From the NCBI GenBank assembly GCA_030374735.1, contig JASCIV010000153.1:1-37107 (forward strand): DNA of 37,107 nt, written 5' to 3'. The position numbers and the translations under genes are program-made. Source of the stretch: Gracilaria caudata. Lineage: Eukaryota > Rhodophyta > Florideophyceae > Gracilariales > Gracilariaceae. The notes under the pieces were generated by a model. That model searched no databases. It was given only the letters and a program-made list of their open reading frames with translations, and had not been told where the DNA came from. Of this stretch, positions 26,991 through 35,092 are shown in pieces (the first letter of the stretch is position 1; every line of letters starts with the position of its first letter).

Positions 26991-27638
26991 TCTGTATCTG
27001 CATGGTTTTGTGGGATCTTGGGACGGGCTTCAATCCAGAATTAGACCCAGGCATCGGGTGCTGTGTTTATGTATGGCACCTCTTAGCCTAGTGCAAAAGA
27101 TAGCTAGGACGAGGTGCATGTGTGCAATGGCCACCTGGTAAACTTCGGGTTTTGTGTTTGTCTGGCATTTTGTGCGATGCGCACACGATTCTAAAACTTG
27201 TCTCCATTCAAAAATTACCCTTGTAGCGGACAAGGTTCTCAGCTATCCTTATGAGCTTCATCGTCGTTAAGTTGAAAGATGCTGGCCTCCTTAGGAGTCC
27301 CAAACGCAGATCCGTTTCGCTTCCAAGAGGAAGTCAGGCACACCACGTGAAGGCGGATCACACGTGCCCCCTTATAAGCTTATCCTTATACAGCTCGCTC
27401 GTGTTCCTTTTGACTTTTGTCAGCTTCTTCGAAAAGCTACAGGGTTCAATTTCATTGATCTCGCATCGGTGCCAGCTACGGAGTGCAGCGTTGTGACTCG
27501 TGCCAGGACACGTCTCATGAGGACCTCACTTTTTGGGAACATAACCTGAAGACCCATCTGCACACCTGCTGCAGTGACTGGCTCTGCCACCAGAACTTGC
27601 TTCGTCCTATCTACAAACTTCTAGTTCTCCTCTCTAAA
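26991..27638. other. Intergenic, no gene seen
   Basis: Contains the 3' flank of the branching enzyme, a TACCCTTGTA repeat and the likely promoter of the dehydrogenase. Short frames only. Confidence 0.55.
27216..27235 (+). repeat. TACCCTTGTA palindromic repeat, copy c
   Basis: TACCCTTGTA at 27216-27225 with an inverted half (ACAAGG at 27230-27235). Arm spacing and the GGACAA right arm match copy a at 4606. Confidence 0.7.
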
Positions 27639-28803
27639 ATGAGCGTGCGCGACCCCACGGTACCGGAGACTATGGCAGCCGTGTTCTGCAACGGCATCAA
27701 GGACTACAAAACGAAACAAACTGACGTACCAAAACTCCTGCCTGGCGAACTTCTACTTCGGGTTACGCGATGTGGTATATGTGCTGGGGATGCTAAATGT
27801 TATGCTGGTGCACCTATGTAAGTTGGATTATGTTCTTTACTCCTTGCTTAGTGTCCTTTTCATGCGCTTCTCTAACTGCGATTTCAGGTTTTGGGGTGAT
27901 GATACACGTCCTGCTTACGTCCAAACACCGGTGATCCCTGGACATGAATTTTGTGGCGAGGTAGTTGTATCGAAGAGAAATGGCATTGATGTTGGCCAGT
28001 ACGTGACCGCTGAGCAGATCATGGCATGCAATGAATGTTTCTACTGCAAGAAAGGCATGCGGTGGTTGTGTGCTCCTCATGACATCTTTGGCTTCCATAC
28101 CAATGTACATGGCGGTATGGCGCAATTCATGAAGATTCCATCCAAGGCCATCGTTCATGTCTTCCCAAACTCGCTAAGCGAGTCCGACATGGTTTACACG
28201 GAACCGCTTAGTTGTTCCGTGCACGGTGTTGAACGGGCTGATATTGCGTTGGGAGATGTTGCTGTCGTAAGTGGATGCGGCCCAATTGGACTGGGTATGG
28301 TTGCTGCAGCACGTCTCCGTGGCCCCTCTCGCCTTATTGCAGTCGACCTAGATGACAAGCGTCTTGAAATTGCACGTGAATGCGGTGCTGATGTGGTGCT
28401 TAATCCGACGAGAGATAATGTGGTGGAAACTGTGAGGAATATGACTTCGGGATATGGATGTGATGTATACCTAGAAGCAGCAGGTGCCCCATCGAGTGTG
28501 ATACAAGGTTTACATTCTTGTCGAAAGGGAGCGACTCTCGTGGAGTTTTCTGTGTTTAGCAAGGCCACTACTGTCGACTGGACTATCATCGGAGATACAA
28601 AAGAGCTCGTTATAAAGGGTGGCCACTGCTCTGGGGATCGTGGGTATGCAAACGCAATTGATATGTTGAAAAGGGGTCTGTTGCCTATTGAACGGATTGT
28701 CTCTCACTCGTACCCTCTTGATGATGTCGTAGAAGCCATCGGTATGGTCGGGGATGGATCCAAATCTGTAAAAGTTACAGTCAATCCGCAGTCGGAATCA
28801 TAA
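27639..28803 (+). CDS. Zinc-dependent medium-chain (sorbitol/alcohol) dehydrogenase, one intron
   Basis: Coding join 27639-27817 and 27888-28803 gives 364 aa. The join restores a perfect frame across CYAGAPM/FWGDDTRP. Catalytic-zinc residues are C45 (RCGICAGD) and H79-E80 (PGHEFCGEV). The structural-zinc cysteines are C107, C110, C113 and C121. The NAD(P)-binding loop is SGCGPIGLG (188-195), followed by an acidic residue in IAVDLDD that suggests NAD rather than NADP. The family oxidises polyols, threonine or alcohols; the sequence looks most like the sorbitol/polyol group, but the substrate cannot be fixed. No targeting peptide is seen, so it is probably cytosolic. Confidence 0.9.
27818..27887 (+). 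other. Spliceosomal intron (70 nt) in the dehydrogenase gene
   Basis: GTAAGT donor, CTAAC branch site at 27872-27876, TTTCAG acceptor. It interrupts codon 60 after two bases. Retention would end the protein at once (TAA follows in the exon-1 frame). Confidence 0.9.
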
Positions 28804-29472
28804 GGGCTTGCGCTCGATGAGCAAGTGTCTGCTTCTGTGTGGAGAAAGCGGGTGGACACAGAGTATCACTGCATAATTCAAACCATGTGGGTAAGACAAA
28901 CGTCCGGCCACCGGATAGTTGAAACCAGCGTACATGATAGAGGAACGGTGCGGTGGACTCCAGCGATAAGCTGATGCAAATTGCAAGTGCTCTTTTATCA
29001 ATCTGTAGAACTCCCTTTTATCCGTCTGCCATCGGATACGCTCGTGGTAGACATGAAATCGATCCAGGCGTTTAACGAATGCAAGATATTCACAGCTCGC
29101 GGTACATAGTAACGTAATTGGATTTTTAATACGCACGAGGGATCATTTTTGACCAGTCTTTGGAGAGGTGAGCCGCAGATCCCGAGAAGTAACTATAATG
29201 CACAAAGAAGCTCACTACTTTTCGTGTTGAAGTTTGAGCCGTTCCAAGGGGAGGTTCATAACTTAATCATAAGCAAGGCAGCAAAATATTTAAAAGCAAC
29301 GGCTTATACGTTAGGGCGATGTCTTGAACCAGCAACAGTTGGGGACCTCTTCATCGCAATGTAATGATGTTGTTTGCCCCACTACCACCGAGCACCCACA
29401 AAATATTGGACGGCAAACAACTTGGAACGAATTGAACTGCCACACAGCTGATGGTCAACTTGTCAGCAAACG
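28804..29472. other. Intergenic, no gene supported
   Basis: A minus-strand frame at 28798-29136 reads rather like protein (RFHVYHERIRWQTD, then SSIMYAGFNYPVAG), but it has no ATG near its start, a stop just upstream, and no known motif. It may be a decayed fragment. Confidence 0.45.
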
Positions 29473-29946
29473 ATGACCGGAACTATTGAAACAGTGTTTG
29501 GTTCAACAGCATTGGATTGGTTACTGCAACTCCTTTTCTTCCCATCTGGAATAATAGCGGCGGTGCTGATGGTATTGATGATTAACAGAACAAAGTACCA
29601 ACTCCGTGAGAACGAAAAGATAACAAAGGCAGCTCGTTTTCAAAGCGAAAACTCCTCGTTGCGAAGGTTGAGGGATGAAGAAATCCAGTACTTCTGCAGT
29701 CAATACAGAATTTCGCACTCTGAACTGAACACTCTAAGAAATGAAGGGAAGGTAAACTCACAAACGTGCGGATTGTGTATGGGAGATGGAAGAGGGGGGT
29801 ATCTACAGATACCTTGCGGTGATTACGCGCATGTATTCTGTATGAAACGTGCTTTACAGCAAGATATTGCTACTTGTGCGGATTGTGGGTTTTCCATAAA
29901 GAGCGTGTTTGACATCAGCCCCGATGTGGATCGTATGGAGCACTAG
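29473..29946 (+). CDS. Membrane-anchored degenerate RING-type protein
   Basis: 157 aa from the ATG at 29473. A single hydrophobic helix (about 16-37) is followed by a charged, probably helical stretch (40-92) and a C-terminal zinc-finger-like module (99-138). Ligands seen are C99-x2-C102, C115, H120-x2-C123 and C135-x2-C138. This is the RING spacing, but the sixth ligand, expected two residues after C123, is Arg126. It is therefore a RING variant with one site incomplete. Family RINGs recruit E2 enzymes for ubiquitin transfer; here it may be a weakened ligase or a purely structural domain at an internal membrane. The topology is inferred as a short N-terminus and a cytosolic finger. Confidence 0.65.
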   Translation: MTGTIETVFGSTALDWLLQLLFFPSGIIAAVLMVLMINRTKYQLRENEKITKAARFQSENSSLRRLRDEEIQYFCSQYRISHSELNTLRNEGKVNSQTCGLCMGDGRGGYLQIPCGDYAHVFCMKRALQQDIATCADCGFSIKSVFDISPDVDRMEH

Positions 29947-30124
29947 GGCATGATTCAATGGACGAGAGAGACAAAAACACGAATGGAGTTATTGTTGGGG
30001 TGTGTGTGACAGGTGATCGAGCGTTCGGGGAGGCGAATGCAATAAACGTATTACACATTCGGCAAACTATTGCAGATGTAGCAAACCATAGCAGTTGCAG
30101 TACAAAACGCATCCCATGTGAAGG

Positions 30125-30153
30125 TATGCATGCATGCATGTGTGTGTGTGTGG
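30125..30153. repeat. Simple repeat (ATGC)n(TG)n
   Basis: Tetranucleotide ATGC repeats merge into TG repeats in the 3' region between two genes that converge. Confidence 0.85.
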
Positions 30154-30211
30154 GTGCAAGAGTGCGAGTTTGTGCGATAGGGTGACGGTGAGAGTGAGAT
30201 GGTGAGCGAAA

Positions 30212-30748
30212 TTAGCGTTTCCTAAGTATGGCCTCATCACTATTGGGATCTTCCTTTGGTACTACCAGAGCATCAATCAAATAACTGAGGGCAGCAAAAG
30301 TGACACAACCCTGGGCAGCTGCGCGCGGACCCGAACGAACGTAAAAAGTAGCGCCACTGCCACAGGCGCCAATCACGGAGTTGTAACGATCATCCTTGTT
30401 TCGAATGACCTTACTGGCGGTCTGTAAACCGGCATACACGGCCGAAATGGCGGCCCACGAGCGGAGGTTATTGCCGGCCTCGGCAAAGGCCGGTCGGAAG
30501 GCGCCGCGGTTAGTCCATAGGCCGGAGAAGAAGCCGAAGACGGCGCCAAACACGCCGCCATTCAACATGCTAGAAGAGGTGGCGAGAAATACCTCGAGCA
30601 GACGCTCTGTAGGCGTGAGGGACTGCAGCGTGAGCTGCTGCGTGAGTGGTGGCGACGGCGCGGTGCGCGCGTGCACAAAGGCGGGCGCGCGGCGTGCGGA
30701 GCGGCGGTGCGTGCAGAGTGCAGGCGCGAGCGCGGATCGGCGGAGCAT
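30212..30748 (-). CDS. Tim17/Tim22/Tim23-family (PRAT) membrane protein
   Basis: 178 aa from the ATG at 30746-30748; further upstream codons lack ATG. Residues 1-32 are Arg/Ala/Ser-rich without acids, as in organelle-targeting presequences. The domain (about 58-165) has Gly-rich helices: GGVFGAVFGFFSGLW, then AAISAVYAGLQ, the family loop RNKDDRYNSVIGACGSGA and GPRAAAQGCVTFAALSYLID. The R-x2-D-x2-N pattern and paired small residues are the PRAT hallmark. Relatives are the carrier translocase subunit Tim22, the Tim17/23 channel, plastid OEP16 and the complex I subunit B14.7. Tim22-like fits best, but an N-terminal presequence is unusual for Tim22. Third positions of the first 60 codons are very GC-rich. 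Confidence 0.72.
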   Translation of the reverse strand: MLRRSALAPALCTHRRSARRAPAFVHARTAPSPPLTQQLTLQSLTPTERLLEVFLATSSSMLNGGVFGAVFGFFSGLWTNRGAFRPAFAEAGNNLRSWAAISAVYAGLQTASKVIRNKDDRYNSVIGACGSGATFYVRSGPRAAAQGCVTFAALSYLIDALVVPKEDPNSDEAILRKR

Positions 30749-31662
30749 GGTGGGAACGGTATACGTAAGAAGAACTAGGTGGCGATGGTCGACTTCGCAG
30801 CGCAACGATTGACAGAGCGGAGGGGGGTGGAGGGGTTTGGGAGGACGACGGCGGCAAGAACGAGACGTCGAGGCGCCGTGAGCTCACGCTCGCGCCCGTG
30901 ATCTACACGCTCCAAAAGCATTTTCCTCCAACGTGGCCACGTGCAAGCGGTTTCGGTCGTTGTTGAGCCATTTCTCTAATAGCTTCTGCTTCCGCGTTTC
31001 GTTCGACCTACCCTTGTAGTACAAGGGTAATGTTCATGTCCCGTCGCGCACTTCTTCGACGGAAGCAGCGCGAACAGACTGCGGGCAGCGGCGAGAGACG
31101 AGCGGCGACGACGGCTGCTCGCGCGCGCGCCGCTACCGCGCTGCGCGCCCGCGACGCGCGTCGCCTCCGTCGCTCGCCGTCCGCAACGGCGTGCGCGCGC
31201 TCGCGTGTGCCGTCGCTGTCATCAGGGCGCACGCGAGCGGTGCATGATTACTCGCGCCTACATCGACCGTGCGCTCGACAACAGTTTGACCGCGCGCGCC
31301 TTGTTCCGTGGCGCACGTCGGATTTGGTCTCGACACATTTCGTCCTACGCGGTTGCGCCCGGCAGCCGGTAGGGGGCACGACTTGAGCTGTTCGTATCGC
31401 GAGCTAGAGTTACTGTTGGTGCGCCCGTGTCTCGCCAATCACATGATGTTGTTGAGCGCGCACGCTTCACACAAGTCTGCTGTGCTTTTCGCTCGCCTGC
31501 TTGCATACGCTGCTAGGTCATTATCTCCACCCACTATTTATTCAAGCGCGGTTAGCTTTGTTCAACGTTAGCTCTGTCATCCATTCTCCATCTTCAAATT
31601 AGCGTCGAGCCTCCTTGTCCTTGCTCAGCGCCCTCTCTTCGCTGTGCGCCCGAGAAGTCGTC
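30749..31662. other. Divergent intergenic region, GC-rich
   Basis: Presumed promoters of the Tim-family gene (-) and the RING gene (+). Arg/Ala-rich frames on both strands (31008-31438) mirror each other and look like composition artefacts. A perfect TACCCTTGTA palindrome is at 31009. Confidence 0.5.
31009..31029. repeat. Perfect TACCCTTGTA palindrome, copy d
   Basis: TACCCTTGTA (31009-31018), one G, then TACAAGGGTA (31020-31029): head-to-head copies forming a 21-bp palindrome. Confidence 0.9.
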
Positions 31663-32606
31663 ATGTCCAACTGTGTCGTCTGTCTCACAGCGCCCGTCAC
31701 AACACGTCTTCATCCTTGCCAGCACGCCGCCATCTGTCACGCTTGCTCCCCGCGTCTCGAGACGCCGCACTGTCCTCTCTGTCGTGCCCATATTTGTAAC
31801 ATTCTCCTTCTCAACTCTAACACAACCCTTCCCTTTTCCTCGCTGCTCGAGGAGCGCGCTGTGTACGACCTTCGCGTGCGCGATGCGGTAGCGCAGGTTG
31901 TCGTGTGCGCTCGCTCTGATGCCCAAGCCGCCGCCTCCCTTTATGTGTCCGCTGTTTGTAAGTTGTTTCCGCCCGAGCCGTTCAGCCTTTGTAGACCTCC
32001 TGCTCTGCGTCACGTGCCGTATGTGAGTGACTTTGAGCCCAATGCCTGTATCGATGGTACACCTGTTCACCTGCGAGTGTTTCTTCTTCCGGACAGAGTA
32101 CGTTACCGTATTGGTTAATGTTGCATTCATTTCTTTCACATCGAAGCGTACTAATATCCATCCACCTATCACAGCCGTCGTTTCAAACACTATCCTCTCT
32201 TAGATCCCTTCGACCAGACTTCTTGTTTATGGGTTGCTTACTAGATCCAAGACCCTCATTTCATTTCATGCTCAACTGGGATGCCACCCTGCGAACAAAC
32301 CCTTTAACTTTTCCACTTCCAAAACGCATGTGGCTTTTTCTCGTGCCAACCCCTACTGCTCTTAACAAAGTCCCCGCCCCGAACTTGCATTTCAAGGAAG
32401 ATGTCTATCATGCTTTGCAGGCCATTCCATTGCTCTATAGGCCTCTCACGTATCATGTTGTGAACCCACACTCAACATGGACGCGATCCATCAGGAAAAT
32501 ATCCAAGAGAACTGTTTATCACGTTCGCATGTCTCGAGTGTTGGCCACTGCCCACTTGCAAAAACCAATTTCAAAGAAAAGCGTTCGCCAACTGTGGCCT
32601 GCGTAA
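31663..32606 (+). CDS. RING-finger protein, one intron
   Basis: Coding join 31663-32097 and 32175-32606 gives 288 aa in one frame. A canonical C3HC4 RING lies right at the N-terminus: C4-x2-C7, C19-x-H21, C25-x2-C28, C37-x2-C40 (NCVVCLTAP ... CPLCRAHI). Such N-terminal RINGs bind E2 enzymes and act as ubiquitin ligases. The remaining 240 residues show no known domain; they contain conserved-looking hydrophobic stretches (RPDFLFMGCLLDPRP, RMWLFLVPTPT) and a basic C-terminus (RKISKRTVYHVR). Without splicing the protein would stop two residues of codon context after the intron start region, at 32118. It converges on the GT90 gene, 167 bp away. Confidence 0.75.
32098..32174 (+). other. Spliceosomal intron (77 nt) in the RING gene
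   Basis: GTACGT donor, TACTAAT branch site (about 32148-32154), ATCACAG acceptor, phase 0. Removal joins two open frames exactly. Confidence 0.85.
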
Positions 32607-32773
32607 GACCATTCACATGTCGATGTTTGTTATAGGTGTGGGTATGCTTTCTTCTCGCTCATCTTCAAGAAAACAGTGGATGCAATGTACACTTATAGAG
32701 ATCCCTAACGTCAGCTTAACACAAACTACATACAGAAAGGCAACACATTTTATCCTGTCATTCCTGTTCCTAG

Positions 32774-34489
32774 CTAGGGATACACCTTCACAGCACCTGA
32801 CTTCACCTCAATTCTTCTGTTCGCCAACAGCTCCACGTATTGTTTCAAAAGTTCGTCAACATATGTTTGAATCCCTGACGTTGACAAGTACTGCGCAGCA
32901 AATTGTCTGGCATTACGTACAATCTGCAACACTTCTTTGTCATGTTTACGAGCCCACTTAATCTTTCGCATCACGTTTCCAAACCAAAAATCCAACCCAA
33001 TGTAGTGTACGTTTGGCCGCAATAACGGCTCGAAAAACATTCCACAAGGCGTTTCTTGTTTCAGAATGGCACTTGAACCAAACAACAGCAGCAGCAGTCT
33101 GTCTGCCCAGAAGGAGTTGCCTTCCACGTGCACAACATACTTGTACCCGGATTGTTTTTGCATAGGCATGTTATCGGTTACGTAAATTCGCTTTCCACAC
33201 GTACCATCCACCTTCACATCGAGAAGCGATTCTGTTTTCGGTAGAAACCACGTGACGGGCCAGGGCCAAATTCTCTTCTCGAGGGCTTTTGAAAGCGCCC
33301 ACTTTCTTATCGTTTCTTCATGTTTATGCGCACGAGCCCAAAGTGCTGTTCTTCCAACTCTATCACAAGACTTGTCAAAATCCTCCCGATTACTTAGGAA
33401 CGCAGAAATCCGAATACGCCCCCTGAAGACCGCGCGCGCTGTCTTCAAGTTCCACGGAACCGCTTCCGCACCAAGCCGTGCGAAACGATCCATTGCATCA
33501 TCCCATTCGTCTACTGTTTGGGATTTGCTCTCCCAAAACTCATCAGGAACTCCCCTTCTCAATACATCCGATAGCATTAAAGGGAACGGAATGTTATCTG
33601 AAACGTTGCAAGTGATGGTTCCAAAGATCGCTCTCGGTTGACCGGGAGCGGGCATTCGGTATGAATGGTTCTTAGATGTGGTTGCCACTCCATCTGTGGT
33701 TGAAATCACCATTTCAAAGTTGTCAACGATTCCCCGCGACACGCTTGATTCTATCCATCGCAAGGCTTCTCGAAGTCTCAAAGCACGAAATGGTGCCATC
33801 TTGGTGAGCACTCCGTGTCGATCATGGAGGAACATGGACCCATTCTTCACCTGCAAAAGAAAACACCCACCGGCTTGACCTTCACTGTTTAAATAAGGTT
33901 CCATGTACGAGTCCTTGGTGATCTTACCCCGCTTTTCGAAAGGTGACAAGTATGAGCGTGCAAGACGTTCGTAAGCTTGCCGAACGGTGGAGTTGGCAGA
34001 AGGTATATCCCGACTCATGGAAATAGTACCTATACTCATATTTTGCACGTGAGTGTGTTTAGTAGAATTGTCTTGGTCTTGAACAGCCGCACGAGTTACC
34101 TGAGCTGCCTGAGGTGCATAAATATGCTGATCCCTTGCTGTCAGGGCAGGCGGGTTCGGGCTTGGGCTCAACGGTATTCGGGTATTGAGTGCAGGTAGTG
34201 GGCGCTTAGCTCTTGGGCGGGGATATTCAATAATGCAGACGGCTATGGCGCAGAGAGTTAGCAGAATGACAGATAACATAGGAATGCGTCGAAATCGGCG
34301 ACGCATGGAGATGAAACAACTGTCTGCAGCTGCGCTCCATGATGTGGTGAGCTCATGGAACTCCAGCACATTGACGGTGCGCGATCGGGGTTGCATGTTG
34401 CCCATGCTGGACTTGGCATCACGAGTTGAACGAGGGATGTTAACGGAAGTGTGCGAGAACGAGCACCAAGAAGTGCTCAACAAAGCCAT
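32774..34489 (-). CDS. GT90 (CAP10/POGLUT-like) Golgi glycosyltransferase
   Basis: 571 aa from the ATG at 34487-34489. A 66-residue cytosolic tail ends in RRRFRR. A single membrane anchor follows (about 71-87), giving a type II topology with the catalytic part in the Golgi or ER lumen. A Pro/Ser/Gln-rich stem runs to about 165. The catalytic region (about 170-570) shows the CAP10 pattern: AVFRGRIRIS, then YKYVVHVEGNSFWADRLLLL, LFGSSAILKQET and a VHYIGLDFWF block. Family members transfer xylose or glucose to protein or polysaccharide, for example fungal capsule Cap10 and animal POGLUT1. The donor here cannot be read from sequence. A KDEL-type retention signal is absent. It may help build the cell-surface matrix. 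Confidence 0.8.
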   Translation of the reverse strand: MALLSTSWCSFSHTSVNIPRSTRDAKSSMGNMQPRSRTVNVLEFHELTTSWSAAADSCFISMRRRFRRIPMLSVILLTLCAIAVCIIEYPRPRAKRPLPALNTRIPLSPSPNPPALTARDQHIYAPQAAQVTRAAVQDQDNSTKHTHVQNMSIGTISMSRDIPSANSTVRQAYERLARSYLSPFEKRGKITKDSYMEPYLNSEGQAGGCFLLQVKNGSMFLHDRHGVLTKMAPFRALRLREALRWIESSVSRGIVDNFEMVISTTDGVATTSKNHSYRMPAPGQPRAIFGTITCNVSDNIPFPLMLSDVLRRGVPDEFWESKSQTVDEWDDAMDRFARLGAEAVPWNLKTARAVFRGRIRISAFLSNREDFDKSCDRVGRTALWARAHKHEETIRKWALSKALEKRIWPWPVTWFLPKTESLLDVKVDGTCGKRIYVTDNMPMQKQSGYKYVVHVEGNSFWADRLLLLLFGSSAILKQETPCGMFFEPLLRPNVHYIGLDFWFGNVMRKIKWARKHDKEVLQIVRNARQFAAQYLSTSGIQTYVDELLKQYVELLANRRIEVKSGAVKVYP

Positions 34490-35092
34490 CAGGCAGTCGA
34501 ATACGGAACAAACATATTAATTCGAACATGTTGTGCTTGTTGTGATGGCACCGGCTTCCGAAGCGCCGTGTTGTCTCGGTTCTTGATCAACCAAGACGAC
34601 GAATTCCAATAACGGGCAATATTTAATCATGATCATTATAAAGAGACAGCGTACGTAACTAACAGTAGCATGGTTTGGAAAGCGGTCGCCGTTGACATGA
34701 TGTGAAGAGCGTTTCGGCGTAGGCTGCTATTGTTCGTCTTGTTCGTATTGTTCGTACCAATGCGGGCGGGACCGAACATATTGGTTTTGTAATCACCTAG
34801 TTCGCCTAGGGCGGAAGAAGGCGTGCCAATATAAAACACAACACTGCCTCGCAAAAACTAACGCGGGCCGTGCGTAACTCACGGATGTGAGGGCAGCACA
34901 CTGATAGGAGTTGGAGCAAAAGTCAGATGACCTACAAGGGTAGGAATCCTACCCTTGTAGGATAGCGTTCCCTTGTGTAGCTACGTAACGCTAGCACTTA
35001 CGTTATGGGCGAGGAATTTGTTGCGGGCAGGGTTTTGGCCTTTTTGGAAACGTGGGTGACCGGCATTGGACGACACGCACATTTGCCGTAAA
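34490..35092. other. Divergent promoter region between GT90 and TPP II
   Basis: About 600 bp with no gene. TATAAA-like sites occur at 34636 and 34834 on the plus strand. A 29-bp palindrome lies at 34932. Confidence 0.5.
34932..34960. repeat. 29-bp palindrome of two TACCCTTGTA units, copy e
   Basis: TACAAGGGTA (34933-34942) and TACCCTTGTA (34950-34959) face outward around a GGAATCC-like centre; only the middle base is unpaired. GATAGCGTTCCCTTGTGTAG follows, a degenerate extra unit with the flank seen at 16513. Confidence 0.92.

Noticed and set aside
28798..29136. Minus-strand 112-codon frame after the dehydrogenase
   Set aside because: It begins with GTG, has a stop just upstream, no recognised motif, and lies in the presumed 3' flank.
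31008..31438. Arg/Ala-rich frames on both strands
   Set aside because: Mirror-image open frames from CG-rich simple composition; the ATG at 31030 directly abuts a palindromic repeat.
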